Shown here piece after piece: positions 10,100 to 18,742 of a DNA stretch of 64,000 nucleotides (position 1 is its first letter; every line of letters begins with the position of its first letter). Location: assembly GCF_013112245.1 (NCBI RefSeq), contig NZ_WVRN01000001.1, positions 1,182,501 through 1,246,500 on the forward strand, written 5' to 3'. The position numbers were made by a program, and so were the translations under genes. The notes beneath the pieces are model-generated. The model had not been told where the DNA came from, searched no databases, and was given only the letters and a program-made list of their open reading frames with translations. The DNA is from Ruegeria sp. HKCCD4315 (GTDB lineage Bacteria; Pseudomonadota; Alphaproteobacteria; Rhodobacterales; Rhodobacteraceae).

Positions 10100-11312
10100 A
10101 CGGCAGAAGCTCGGTTGTGATATGGGCGGAACCTTCCAGCGTTCGGTGTACCGGGCATTTGTCAGCTATCTCAAGCAGGCGCTGTTTTTGCGCCTGATCC
10201 AGCGGACCGGTCAGCCGGATTTTCCGACGAAACTGATCCACTTTGCCCTCATTGGCCAGACCTGCATCCTGCGCATGCACTTTGTCATGACAGACATCAA
10301 CACTGACATTTGTCAGGGGCCAGCGTTTGCGGCGGGCGTACATTCGGATCGTCATGGATGTGCAAGCGCCCAGACCAGCGGATACAAACCCGTAGGGGGA
10401 CATGCCTTTGTCTGTACCGCCGTACGAGACCGGCTCATCCGCGACCGCGTGGTGATGGGGTCCGGCCTGAATATCTTGCATAAAGCCGTTTGGGTCAGCC
10501 TCGGTGATACGCACAACACCTTCCGGGGCACCGGGTGGCGGGGCGGGTGGGCAAAGCTTTACGTAACGCGAAACCCATGCGGTTATCACATCAGCCGCAT
10601 ATTCGGCATCCTCAGCACGTGTGATCAGGTGATCGGCATCGTCGAGAGTCACAAAGCTTTTGGGATGTTTTGCCGCCAGAAAAATCGTGCTGGCGTTATC
10701 GATGCTGACGGTTTCATCCCGCGGTGCGTGAAGGATCAACAACGCAGCTTTGAGTTCGGCAATCGACACCGACAAGGCAGATTGCGCGATGTCATCTACA
10801 AAGGCTTTGCCAATGCGGAAAGGACGCCCGCCTAACGTGACTTCGGCACTGCCGTCCTGCTCAATCTGCGGTAAAGCGGCTTCGAAATGATGCGAGACAT
10901 GACTTGGGTCTGCCGGAGCCCCGATGGTCACCACGGCTTTTATCGACGGAATGCCCGCCCGTGCACGCAGAACGGCTGCGCCGCCCAGCGAATGTCCGAT
11001 CAACAGGGCAGGTGCCATGCTCCGACCAGCCAGGTATTGCGCGGCGGCAATCAGGTCTTCGACATTCGAGGTAAAGGTCGTGTTCGCGAACTCTCCTTCG
11101 GAATGGCCCAGCCCGGTAAAGTCAAAGCGCAGAACTGCGATCCCCATGGCGGCCAGTCGGGCAGATATACGTCGGGCCGCTGGGATGTCCTTGGAACATG
11201 TAAAGCAATGGGCAAAGAGCGCTGTCGCCAGCACCGGACCGTCCGGAAGGTCAAGACGCGCGGCCAGTTGGCTGCCGTCATGTCCGGCAAAGGTAATGCG
11301 TTCCGTGGGCAT
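10098..11312 (-). CDS. Bifunctional alpha/beta hydrolase - OsmC fusion protein
   Basis: 404 residues, two domains. Residues 1 to about 250 are an alpha/beta hydrolase: FAHCFTCSKD (oxyanion region), LRFDFTGLGHSEG, nucleophile elbow GHSLGGA, a late acid in APRDETV, and the catalytic His in DDADHLI. Residues from about 260 to the end are an OsmC/Ohr-like domain with GACTSMTIRMYA, the peroxidatic Cys region, and CPVHRTLEGSA with the resolving Cys. OsmC domains reduce organic hydroperoxides. The fusion is known in proteobacteria; the hydrolase substrate is unknown. The ATG at 11312 has AAGGAG upstream; an in-frame ATG twelve codons earlier has none. Confidence 0.88.
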   Translation of the reverse strand: MPTERITFAGHDGSQLAARLDLPDGPVLATALFAHCFTCSKDIPAARRISARLAAMGIAVLRFDFTGLGHSEGEFANTTFTSNVEDLIAAAQYLAGRSMAPALLIGHSLGGAAVLRARAGIPSIKAVVTIGAPADPSHVSHHFEAALPQIEQDGSAEVTLGGRPFRIGKAFVDDIAQSALSVSIAELKAALLILHAPRDETVSIDNASTIFLAAKHPKSFVTLDDADHLITRAEDAEYAADVITAWVSRYVKLCPPAPPPGAPEGVVRITEADPNGFMQDIQAGPHHHAVADEPVSYGGTDKGMSPYGFVSAGLGACTSMTIRMYARRKRWPLTNVSVDVCHDKVHAQDAGLANEGKVDQFRRKIRLTGPLDQAQKQRLLEIADKCPVHRTLEGSAHITTELLP

Positions 11313-11593
11313 GTCGGCTCCTTGAATGGGTTGGGGGAACACCGACAATAGTGGGTTTATGTTGGTCCGGTCTCAACCCTTATGTCAGTCGCGTCACGTG
11401 AAGGTGAGAACTTTGTGCGCGTTTTCTCACCTGTGAACCATCATGTAGCTAAGCGTAGTGATTGAGAGGGCGGTCTTACAAACTTGCACTTATAGCATCA
11501 TGTATTGTGAAGTTAGGCAAATCAAACATTCATTTTACTTATATTCTATTGGGACACATCTATGGATCGCAGTTGTCGACCAAGGAGATACCC

Positions 11594-11788
11594 ATGTCAC
11601 ACGCAGAAATCACCGCCCGCAGCCCTGTGATGCACCCTCTGTGGATCATCGCGTTGCTACTGGCCGGTGTCACAGGCTTTGTCGCTGGACAGTCCTGGCC
11701 CGCAAACTTGAGCAGGCCACAGGTTCAAGACGAACCGATCCTGGAAGACTGGCACGGCAATGTCCGCCGGTCGCATTGGTCAAAGTGA
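11594..11788 (+). CDS. Small single-pass membrane protein (64 aa)
   Basis: A short gene with a strong ribosome site (CCAAGGAGATACCC before ATG). The product has an N-terminal cytoplasmic tail, one hydrophobic helix (PLWIIALLLAGVTGFVAG, residues 17-34) and a polar tail of 30 residues that ends GNVRRSHWSK. Nothing identifies its function. It lies between the hydrolase-OsmC gene and dddP, convergent with dddP; the 245 bp upstream of it holds no other gene I could support. Confidence 0.6.
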   Translation: MSHAEITARSPVMHPLWIIALLLAGVTGFVAGQSWPANLSRPQVQDEPILEDWHGNVRRSHWSK

Positions 11789-11798
11789 GGCGTTGGCC

Positions 11799-13142
11799 TC
11801 ACTCTGCCCCCATTAAGCGGGCATCGAACGGGTACTTTGTAAGGTTCTCATAGCCGTCCTCGGTAATGAGAACCTGATCTTCAAGCTTGATGCTGAAATC
11901 ACCGCCAACCTCGCCAACGCAAGCTTCGACACACAGGACCATTCCGGGTTCCAGCGCATAGTCATAGGATCCTTCGACGGCCTTATCCGGATAGGCCACA
12001 AGCGGCCACTCGTCACACAGGCCCACGCCATGCATCAGGCAGCCGTATTTCTGCGCCTGAAACTTGTCGTCCAACCTGTGGGAATTTGCCGTCAGTTCCG
12101 GGATCATCACACCGGGTTTGAGCATCTCCATATTGGTCATGATGTGTTCATGTGCGTGCTGCATGGCATAGATCATGTCCGCCCGTGGTTTTTGATCGCC
12201 AATCCACCAGCTGCGCGAAATGTCGATGCAAATTCCGTAGGATCCGATCAAATCGGTGTCGAACGAGATGATCTCGTTCTGCTGCGTTATCCGAGGGCCG
12301 CATTCCTGAAACCACGGGTTGGTTCGCTGGCCCGAGGCCAGGAGGCGGGTTTCGATCCATTCCCCGCCGCGTTTGATGTTTTCCGCATGCAGAACAGCCC
12401 ATATGTCATCTTCTGAGGTCTTCCCATTGCCCACATTGGCACGGGCAAACTTCTCCATTTCAGCTACCGCTGTCTCGCACGCATGGCTGGCGCAGCGCAT
12501 AGCAAGGATTTCGTCCGGTCCTTTGATGGCTCGGGTCTTTTCGGTCAGCTCTTCGCCTTCCATGATCTCGAAACCTTGCGCCTCAAGCGCGCGCAGGCCG
12601 TGCAGCATGATCTTGTCCACGGCAAGGCGTTTGTTGCCGCCGCTGTGCTCTTCGATCAGCACCCGCACTTCATTCGAGAACACATCCGCCGCCACGTCGA
12701 CCTTGTCGCCCCGGTCGAAATAAAACAGGTCCGCGCCTGAGCGTTGTTCACGCACCAGTGGGTTGAACGTGCTGAGGAAGGGCGAGTTCTTGTAATCCCA
12801 AATCACCATGTACCCGTCGGCACACAACAAAACGGCACGGAACGGGTTATGCGTGTTCCACAGCTGCATATTTGTGCTGTCGGTCGCATAGCGAATGTTC
12901 AACGGATCGAACATCAGCACGCCGCCATACCCGCGATCCACTACAGCCTGCGTCAGCCGCTTCCAGCGATGTTCCCGCATACGGGTCAGGTTGGGCAATT
13001 CCAGTCCGGCTGCGGCCCATTCATCAAACGCCAGCTGCGTCGGTCCGATCTCAATCCGGTCATTGTCGTTCGGAGTGCCGTCGCCCAAAGTTGCGCCTTT
13101 GGTGGGATCGATCTTGCGCGTGTCTCTGTAGTGATGATTCAT
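11799..13142 (-). CDS. dddP: DMSP lyase DddP
   Basis: Cleaves dimethylsulfoniopropionate to dimethyl sulfide and acrylate in the cytosol. It is a 447-residue member of the M24 metallopeptidase fold that lacks peptidase activity and uses a two-metal (iron) centre. Numbered from the ATG at 13142, every residue described for the Ruegeria enzyme is in place: Asp295, Asp297, Asp307, His371, Glu406 and Glu421 as metal ligands, and Asp377 as the proposed catalytic base (HGVGLCDEWP). The start with GAGG upstream fits this numbering; an in-frame ATG five codons earlier does not. Divergent from the DUF3445 gene with a 122-bp shared control region. No dmdA or acrylate genes lie nearby. Confidence 0.95.
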   Translation of the reverse strand: MNHHYRDTRKIDPTKGATLGDGTPNDNDRIEIGPTQLAFDEWAAAGLELPNLTRMREHRWKRLTQAVVDRGYGGVLMFDPLNIRYATDSTNMQLWNTHNPFRAVLLCADGYMVIWDYKNSPFLSTFNPLVREQRSGADLFYFDRGDKVDVAADVFSNEVRVLIEEHSGGNKRLAVDKIMLHGLRALEAQGFEIMEGEELTEKTRAIKGPDEILAMRCASHACETAVAEMEKFARANVGNGKTSEDDIWAVLHAENIKRGGEWIETRLLASGQRTNPWFQECGPRITQQNEIISFDTDLIGSYGICIDISRSWWIGDQKPRADMIYAMQHAHEHIMTNMEMLKPGVMIPELTANSHRLDDKFQAQKYGCLMHGVGLCDEWPLVAYPDKAVEGSYDYALEPGMVLCVEACVGEVGGDFSIKLEDQVLITEDGYENLTKYPFDARLMGAE

Positions 13143-13264
13143 GGCTGGCCTCGTCATGTGTTTTGGTGAAACTAGTGTGCCGATCTACAGCGTCTGAAAA
13201 AAATGCGACCGCGAGGTAGTCGTTTTCGACCGACACGTCGTCTGGGGCATGCTAAGCCTTTGTC

Positions 13265-14008
13265 ATGAGGCAGATTCTGCAAAACACAATTCCGTACGAT
13301 GTCCGAAATCCGCGTGCCTTGCCGGGGATACAACCGACGACATTGGAAAACTGGCTGCATCAGGACGATGCATTTTCTGGTCAGATGCAACGCCGTGAAG
13401 AGCTGCTTTTTGACCATCGAGACGATGTTCTGGCCCTTGATCCACAGGCGGAACCTGCCGCCCGCGAGCTGTTGGATCTTGTTTTGGCCCAAGTCTACCC
13501 TTCAGCCGGGGAGACGGTTGTCAGGCCCGATGGTGCAATGGTTTCTATCGACTACAATCGACCGTTGGATACGCTGTGCAAGTTGGTGCAGGAAGATTTC
13601 TGTATTCTTCAAAAGCGCGGGGATGAGCATGTTCTGACCGGCGCGATCCTGTGCTTTCCAGCCAGCTGGCGTTTGGCGGAAAAATTCATGCGGCCACTGA
13701 TCGACATTCACGTGCCCGTCGAAAGCTATGACGACAGTATTGCGATGAGGGTTCAGCGGTTGTTCGATGGCATTCAGCCCGGGCGCCCATTGTGGCGTTT
13801 CAATGCCCTCTGGTATGAAGATCCCGAGCTATTCCAGCCCCGCAGTGAGCACGCACCGCGGGAAATTCGGGACCGGCAACAGGACTCTTATCTTCGGAGT
13901 GAACGTCAAACCATGTTGCGGCTGCCCAAGACGAAAGCGGTCGTGTTTTCCATCCATACGTATGTTCTGGCTGCGCACGCGGTTTCAGAAATGGAAAACC
14001 CCGCCTGA
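13265..14008 (+). CDS. DUF3445 haem-dependent oxidative N-demethylase-like protein
   Basis: 247 residues of the DUF3445 family, whose characterised member is the haem subunit of an oxidative N-demethylase; related subunits take part in dimethylamine oxidation in marine bacteria. Recognisable parts are RPLDTLCKLVQEDFCILQKRGDEHVLTGAILCFPASWRL, in which the LVQEDFCIL and FPASWR segments are family hallmarks, IDIHVPVESYD, LWRFNALWYEDPELF and the late LRSERQTMLRLPKTKAVVFSI block. The usual partner subunits (flavin reductase, GcvT-like) are not adjacent, so its substrate is open. Its stop codon lies in the loop of the hairpin that terminates the convergent gene. Confidence 0.85.
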   Translation: MRQILQNTIPYDVRNPRALPGIQPTTLENWLHQDDAFSGQMQRREELLFDHRDDVLALDPQAEPAARELLDLVLAQVYPSAGETVVRPDGAMVSIDYNRPLDTLCKLVQEDFCILQKRGDEHVLTGAILCFPASWRLAEKFMRPLIDIHVPVESYDDSIAMRVQRLFDGIQPGRPLWRFNALWYEDPELFQPRSEHAPREIRDRQQDSYLRSERQTMLRLPKTKAVVFSIHTYVLAAHAVSEMENPA

Positions 14009-14016
14009 CGGCGGGG
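13995..14016 (-). terminator. Terminator overlapping the 3' end of the DUF3445 gene
   Basis: GGCCCCGCC-GTCA-GGCGGGG followed by TTTTCC on the minus strand ends the 14044-14955 gene. The hairpin is built from the last codons of the convergent DUF3445 gene, whose TGA is in the loop. Confidence 0.75.
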
Positions 14017-14043
14017 CCTCCAAGGAGGGTCTTGGTAATTTGG

Positions 14044-14955
14044 TTACATGCCCAAGGCGTTGGCAACGTCGGCAAACGCATTGCTGGCGTTCAGTGCGAC
14101 AATGGCAAACGTGAACACGAGCACTTGAGTGTTGAGGCGGAAATCTTCGCCCCGGACCAAGTTGACTGCAGCCATCGACAGGGCGATCGGTCCAGATACG
14201 CTGGCCAGAACGCCTGTCATACACCAACTGCTGAGGCGCAGAATGTCGCTTGGTCGTTCCTCATCTGTCGCCACATCAGCACTAGGCGCTGCCTGATCAG
14301 ATGGAGCGACGTCATCACTGCGGAACGCAATGCTGAGCAATTGTTCATCCGTAAGCTGGATCGGCCGAGCCGTCGGAGCGTGCAGGGCAGTGATGTTGTC
14401 ATCCAGTTCAGGCATTTTGACGTCGGCGAACTGACCGGTCAGGGACTGAAAGATCTGTTTCCTGTCTCGCGTTTCGCGACTTGGGGTCAAGGTATCGAAA
14501 GCGCTCATGAATTGTTCGACCGTCAGCACCGTGTGCGGTGACAGCCATTCAACACGCCGGGTCGAGCAGATGTCGACCATGCGATACAAGACGACCACCA
14601 GCATCAGTTCCGAGATTTCGGTATCATCCAGTATCGGCGACACGGGGGTGACTGACAGTACAAGCCGGTTCTGAGGATGCGAGACGCGGGGCTTTGTTAT
14701 GGTTTTTAGCCCCGCGGCGCGATCCATGCGCTCGTATCGGTCTTCCTGCTCGGGTGTGCCTGTATCCAGCGTCAGCCGAACCAGATATTGGCTCGAGACG
14801 ATGCTGGCCTCGGAATAGCTGAGCAGTGCTTTGCGCTCGACCAGATGGCCGTAGTCCTCAAGCGTTGTCGCAACGATGGTTCCAAAGCGCTCGAGCGCGC
14901 CAGTTGCGTCACCATCAAATTGCAGACCGCCATGGTAGCTATGCTTCCGAGCCAC
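14044..14955 (-). CDS. Conserved-looking protein of unknown function with C-terminal membrane segments
   Basis: 303 residues from the GTG at 14955, which has AAGGAC seven bases upstream; another GTG at 14991 is possible but has no ribosome site. The N-terminal half (ARKHSYHGGLQFDGDATGAL, then TTLEDYGHLVERKALLSYSE and SQYLVRLTLD) looks like a folded cytoplasmic domain. A Pro/Asp-rich linker follows around residue 225. The C-terminus has two hydrophobic helices (about 246-268 and 278-296: SWCMTGVLASVSGPIALSMAAV and TQVLVFTFAIVALNASNAFA). I do not recognise the family. A membrane-anchored protein with a large cytosolic head is the simplest reading. Confidence 0.6.
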   Translation of the reverse strand: MARKHSYHGGLQFDGDATGALERFGTIVATTLEDYGHLVERKALLSYSEASIVSSQYLVRLTLDTGTPEQEDRYERMDRAAGLKTITKPRVSHPQNRLVLSVTPVSPILDDTEISELMLVVVLYRMVDICSTRRVEWLSPHTVLTVEQFMSAFDTLTPSRETRDRKQIFQSLTGQFADVKMPELDDNITALHAPTARPIQLTDEQLLSIAFRSDDVAPSDQAAPSADVATDEERPSDILRLSSWCMTGVLASVSGPIALSMAAVNLVRGEDFRLNTQVLVFTFAIVALNASNAFADVANALGM

Positions 14956-15154
14956 TGCTTTGTCCTTATTCAAGCATTGTTCGAAAGACACTCTAGCAAC
15001 CGTTCTGGGGGAGAATTTGGCAAAAAATGCAAAAAAACGAAATTTTCCCGCGATTGATTACGCTTTGGAAACCAAGAAACTAAAGGCTTTTGTTTGTCAC
15101 TGTGGCGGAAATGTGGCGAAAACGAGCGTGGCGCGTGTTTTCCGTGCGGCGACG

Positions 15155-15943
15155 CTATTGATCGATTCGGGCGGCCATGATGGCAATGGATTGCTGATAC
15201 ACAGAGGCCGCGTTCCACTGCTGCAAAACACGAAAATTTGGTTCTCCGGGCTGGTAACCGCGACCGGGTTTCCACCCTTTCTTGCGAAGAAAATTCGCGG
15301 TTGAGGCCAGAGCGTCCGTCATATTGTAGAAATCCACACGCCGGTCACCAGTGGCATCGACGCCATAGGTCAACGCGTTGCCGGGCAGGAATTGGGTATG
15401 GCCCAATTCGCCATGTTTTGCCCCTTTTGTCGCCATTGTGATACTGCCCATATCCACCAGTTTCAGTGCCCCAATTGCATGGGGAATAAAGAACTCGGAT
15501 CGGCGACAATCATAAGCCAGAGTGGTTATTGCGGAAACAATCTGGCTATCACCCATGAAATTGCCAAAGCCGGTTTCCATGCCATGAATGGCGATCAGCA
15601 CACCAGCTGGCACACCGTACTGGCGCTCGAAGGCTGCATAATAATTGGGGTTAGCGGCTTTGCGTTTACGTCCTTGCGCCACGATTGTGTCTGCCCCGCG
15701 GACCCGCATGAACTTGTCCAGCGAGTATTTGAAGCTTTTCTGGTTGCGATCTGCTGCAATGGTGCGCGTTGCGTACTGTGTCTGCGACAGCGCTTGCAGC
15801 CCCTTTTTCTTGACCCCGGCCTTACGTGCCTGTTTCGCAAAATCGGCTTTCCACGCTTCAAACCCGGCGCTGGTGTTCCCGCAGGGCGCGGCCAAAACAG
15901 GCGAGGTCAGTGACAAAGCGAGGATAGCTGCAAGGCGAAACAT
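15155..15943 (-). CDS. Lytic murein transglycosylase, MltB/SLT_2 type
   Basis: 262 residues. Signal peptide residues 1-18 (MFRLAAILALSLTSPVLA), mature domain opening CGNTSAGFEAWKADFAKQA. The SLT_2 hallmarks are present: ERQYGVPAGVLIAIHGMETGFG with the catalytic Glu in the METGFG motif, RRSEFFIPHAIGAL, and GELGHTQFLPGNALTYGVDATGD, which corresponds to the GxxQFMPSS region. It cleaves peptidoglycan glycan strands to 1,6-anhydro ends in the periplasm. No peptidoglycan-binding domain follows, so this is a short form. Two start codons (GTG at 15949, ATG at 15943) are nearly equivalent; the ATG is used. Confidence 0.88.
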   Translation of the reverse strand: MFRLAAILALSLTSPVLAAPCGNTSAGFEAWKADFAKQARKAGVKKKGLQALSQTQYATRTIAADRNQKSFKYSLDKFMRVRGADTIVAQGRKRKAANPNYYAAFERQYGVPAGVLIAIHGMETGFGNFMGDSQIVSAITTLAYDCRRSEFFIPHAIGALKLVDMGSITMATKGAKHGELGHTQFLPGNALTYGVDATGDRRVDFYNMTDALASTANFLRKKGWKPGRGYQPGEPNFRVLQQWNAASVYQQSIAIMAARIDQ

Positions 15944-16009
15944 GGGCACAATCCGTTTGAGATGAAGTCTGAAGTCAGCGTAGCTGGGGCCTTGGGTTCG
16001 GGAAAGAAG

Positions 16010-16657
16010 TTAGTAGAGGTCCAGCTCTCCTTTCTCTTTAAGTGTTTCGAACCATTCGTCCGGGGTGGCCTTTATGCGGGCATGTTTCACCATCATGGCG
16101 TTCATGTTCGGCAGGTTCGAGGAATCCGGCCACGCGTCGGGCTGCCACAGGTTTGAGCGAATGACGCATTTGGGGCAATGCGCAAACACCGTATGAACGT
16201 GGATCAGCAGCGCCAGTTTCGGCGCATGGCCAGCAATGGCCATTTGCTCCAGTAGCTGCGGGTCCGCGCAGATCCGGGCCTCGCCCCGAAGTCTGAGGGT
16301 CTCCATCTTGCCGGGAACAAAGAAAATCACACTCACACGCGGGTCTTTGAGAACGTTGTGGAAGGTATCCACCCGTTTGTTGCCCGGACGGTCCGGGATA
16401 GCGATCAGTGTATCGGACAAGGCCTGAACAAAACCTGCAGGATCCCCACGAGGGGAGATATCCAGATATCCGTCGGGGTTGGCCGAGGCGATCAGGCAGA
16501 AGGGCGAAGTAGCGATGAAGTCGCGGCACATCTGGTCCAGTTCAGAGAGTTCTTTGGCAATGATCTGCGGGAGAGGGGTGCCGGAAATCTGAAGCAGTTC
16601 TTTTTCGGATGTCACGAAATTTGAGTATTTCGAAAAAGGTGAAGTGCTGAAGGCCAT
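16010..16657 (-). CDS. Pyridoxamine 5'-phosphate oxidase-family FMN-binding protein
   Basis: 215 residues with the split-barrel flavin fold. The core ATSPFCLIASANPDGYLDISPRGDPAGFV is characteristic of PPOX-class flavoproteins of the MSMEG_1061-like group, as are IPDRPGNKRVDTFHNVLKDPRVSVIFFVPG and the late HCPKCVIRSNLWQPDAWPD motif. Members bind FMN or F420-like cofactors; the substrate of this group is unknown to me. The start at 16657 has GGAGACAAC upstream; more upstream codons are open but run back over the glnA 3' end and its terminator. It follows glnA on the same strand, separated by that terminator. Confidence 0.85.
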   Translation of the reverse strand: MAFSTSPFSKYSNFVTSEKELLQISGTPLPQIIAKELSELDQMCRDFIATSPFCLIASANPDGYLDISPRGDPAGFVQALSDTLIAIPDRPGNKRVDTFHNVLKDPRVSVIFFVPGKMETLRLRGEARICADPQLLEQMAIAGHAPKLALLIHVHTVFAHCPKCVIRSNLWQPDAWPDSSNLPNMNAMMVKHARIKATPDEWFETLKEKGELDLY

Positions 16658-16737
16658 ACTGTTGTCTCCGGTTGGGAGTGTCCTCTTGAGTTTGTTGAAA
16701 CTCAGGCGACGCGTCAAATCATACCGGTAGAAAAGAC

Positions 16738-16761
16738 AAGGGCGCCCGATTGGACGCCCTT
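16738..16761 (-). terminator. Terminator of glnA
   Basis: AAGGGCG pairs with CGCCCTT around a ten-base loop, with GTCTTTTC following on the minus strand just after the glnA stop. Confidence 0.75.
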
Positions 16762-16784
16762 GCAGATGTAAACCCAAATCCGGT

Positions 16785-18191
16785 TTAGCAGCTGTAATAC
16801 ATGCCGTATTCAACCGGATGCGGGGTGTGCTCGTAGGTTTCGACCTCTTCCATCTTCAGTGCGATGTAGCCGTCGATCTGGTCTTTGGTGAACACGTCGC
16901 CCTGCAGCAGGAAGTCGTGATCCGATGCCAGAGCTTCCAGAGCTTCGCGCAGGCTGCCGCAAACGGTTGGGATGTCAGCCAGTTCTTCGGCAGGCAGATC
17001 GTACAGGTTCTTGTCCATGGCTTCGCCCGGATCGATCTTGTTCTTGATGCCGTCCAGACCAGCCATCAGCAGCGCAGCAAACGCCAGATAGGGGTTCGCA
17101 GCCGGATCGGGGAAGCGGGCCTCGACGCGCTTTGCTTTCGGGCTTTCGGTCCACGGAATACGCACACAACCCGAACGGTTACGGGCCGAGTAGGCGCGCA
17201 GAACGGGTGCTTCGAAGCCCGGGATCAGGCGCTTGTAGCTGTTGGTCGCCGGGTTGGTGAAGGCGTTCAGGGTCTTGGCGTGCTTCAGGATGCCGCCAAT
17301 GAAGTACAGCGCTTCGTCCGACAGATCAGCATACTTGTCACCTGCGAACAGAGGCTTGCCGTCTTTCCAGATCGACATGTTCACGTGCATGCCGGTTCCG
17401 TTGTCGCCTGCGATCGGCTTCGGCATGAAGGTGGCCGATTTACCATAGGCGTGGGCAACGTTGTGAATGACGTATTTGTACTTCTGCAGTTCGTCAGCCT
17501 GCTTGGTCAGGCTGTCGAAGATCAGGCCCAGTTCGTGCTGGCACGAGGCAACCTCGTGGTGGTGCTTGTCGACCTTCATGCCCAGACGCTTCATGGTCGA
17601 TAGCATTTCCGAACGCAGATCCTGCGCCTCGTCAACGGGGTTCACCGGGAAGTAGCCACCCTTGACGCCCGGACGGTGGCCCATGTTGCCCATCTCATAC
17701 TCGGTGTCGGTGTTCCACGACGCATCAGTTGCATCAACTTCGTAAGATACCTTGTTGATACTGTTAGAGAAACGGACGTCGTCAAACAGGAAGAATTCGG
17801 CTTCCGGACCCATGTAGGCGACGTCACCGATACCCGATGATTTCAGGTAAGCTTCGGCTTTCTGAGCGGTGCCGCGCGGGTCACGCTCGTACGCCTCGCC
17901 GGTGTCGGGCTCAACAACCGAGCAGTGAACACAGATGGTTTTTTCTGCGTAGAACGGATCGACATAGGCGCTTTCGGTGTCGGGCATCAGTTTCATGTCG
18001 GATGCTTCGATCGACTTCCAACCGGCAATGGAAGAACCATCGAACATGAAGCCTTCTTCCAGAAAGCCTTCGTCGACCTGATCGGCCATGATGGTCACGT
18101 GCTGAAGCTTGCCGCGCGGGTCGGTGAAACGGATGTCGACGTATTCTGCGTCTTCGTCCTTGATCAGCTTAAGAACTGCGTCCTTGCTCAT
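16785..18191 (-). CDS. glnA: Glutamine synthetase type I
   Basis: ATP-dependent synthesis of glutamine from glutamate and ammonia; a cytosolic dodecamer of 468-residue subunits. The sequence contains the beta-grasp start, [18 protein letters not shown], the metal and ATP motifs ([27 protein letters not shown]), and [10 protein letters not shown] for glutamate and ATP binding. Tyr397 in NLYDLPAEE is in the standard place for adenylylation by GlnE, so activity should be controlled by covalent modification. It is 43 bp downstream of glnB on the same strand, the usual alphaproteobacterial glnBA operon. Confidence 0.98.
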   Translation of the reverse strand: MSKDAVLKLIKDEDAEYVDIRFTDPRGKLQHVTIMADQVDEGFLEEGFMFDGSSIAGWKSIEASDMKLMPDTESAYVDPFYAEKTICVHCSVVEPDTGEAYERDPRGTAQKAEAYLKSSGIGDVAYMGPEAEFFLFDDVRFSNSINKVSYEVDATDASWNTDTEYEMGNMGHRPGVKGGYFPVNPVDEAQDLRSEMLSTMKRLGMKVDKHHHEVASCQHELGLIFDSLTKQADELQKYKYVIHNVAHAYGKSATFMPKPIAGDNGTGMHVNMSIWKDGKPLFAGDKYADLSDEALYFIGGILKHAKTLNAFTNPATNSYKRLIPGFEAPVLRAYSARNRSGCVRIPWTESPKAKRVEARFPDPAANPYLAFAALLMAGLDGIKNKIDPGEAMDKNLYDLPAEELADIPTVCGSLREALEALASDHDFLLQGDVFTKDQIDGYIALKMEEVETYEHTPHPVEYGMYYSC

Positions 18192-18234
18192 TCTCTAGAT
18201 TCCTCTGACTTGAAGATTGGAGGGTTTTGGAGGG

Positions 18235-18579
<345 letters not shown>

Positions 18580-18742
18580 TCACCTTGAATGGTTGTCTCA
18601 GGGGCAGTGATCACGTCTAAGATCGGGCGGCAATGTGATTGCGGATTTGGGCAGGTTGGGATGCATCGAAATCTGGCGACGTGCTAATTTATGGGCGTGT
18701 TGCACAAAAACTAATCAAAATTGAATCGAATGAGGGTGTGGG

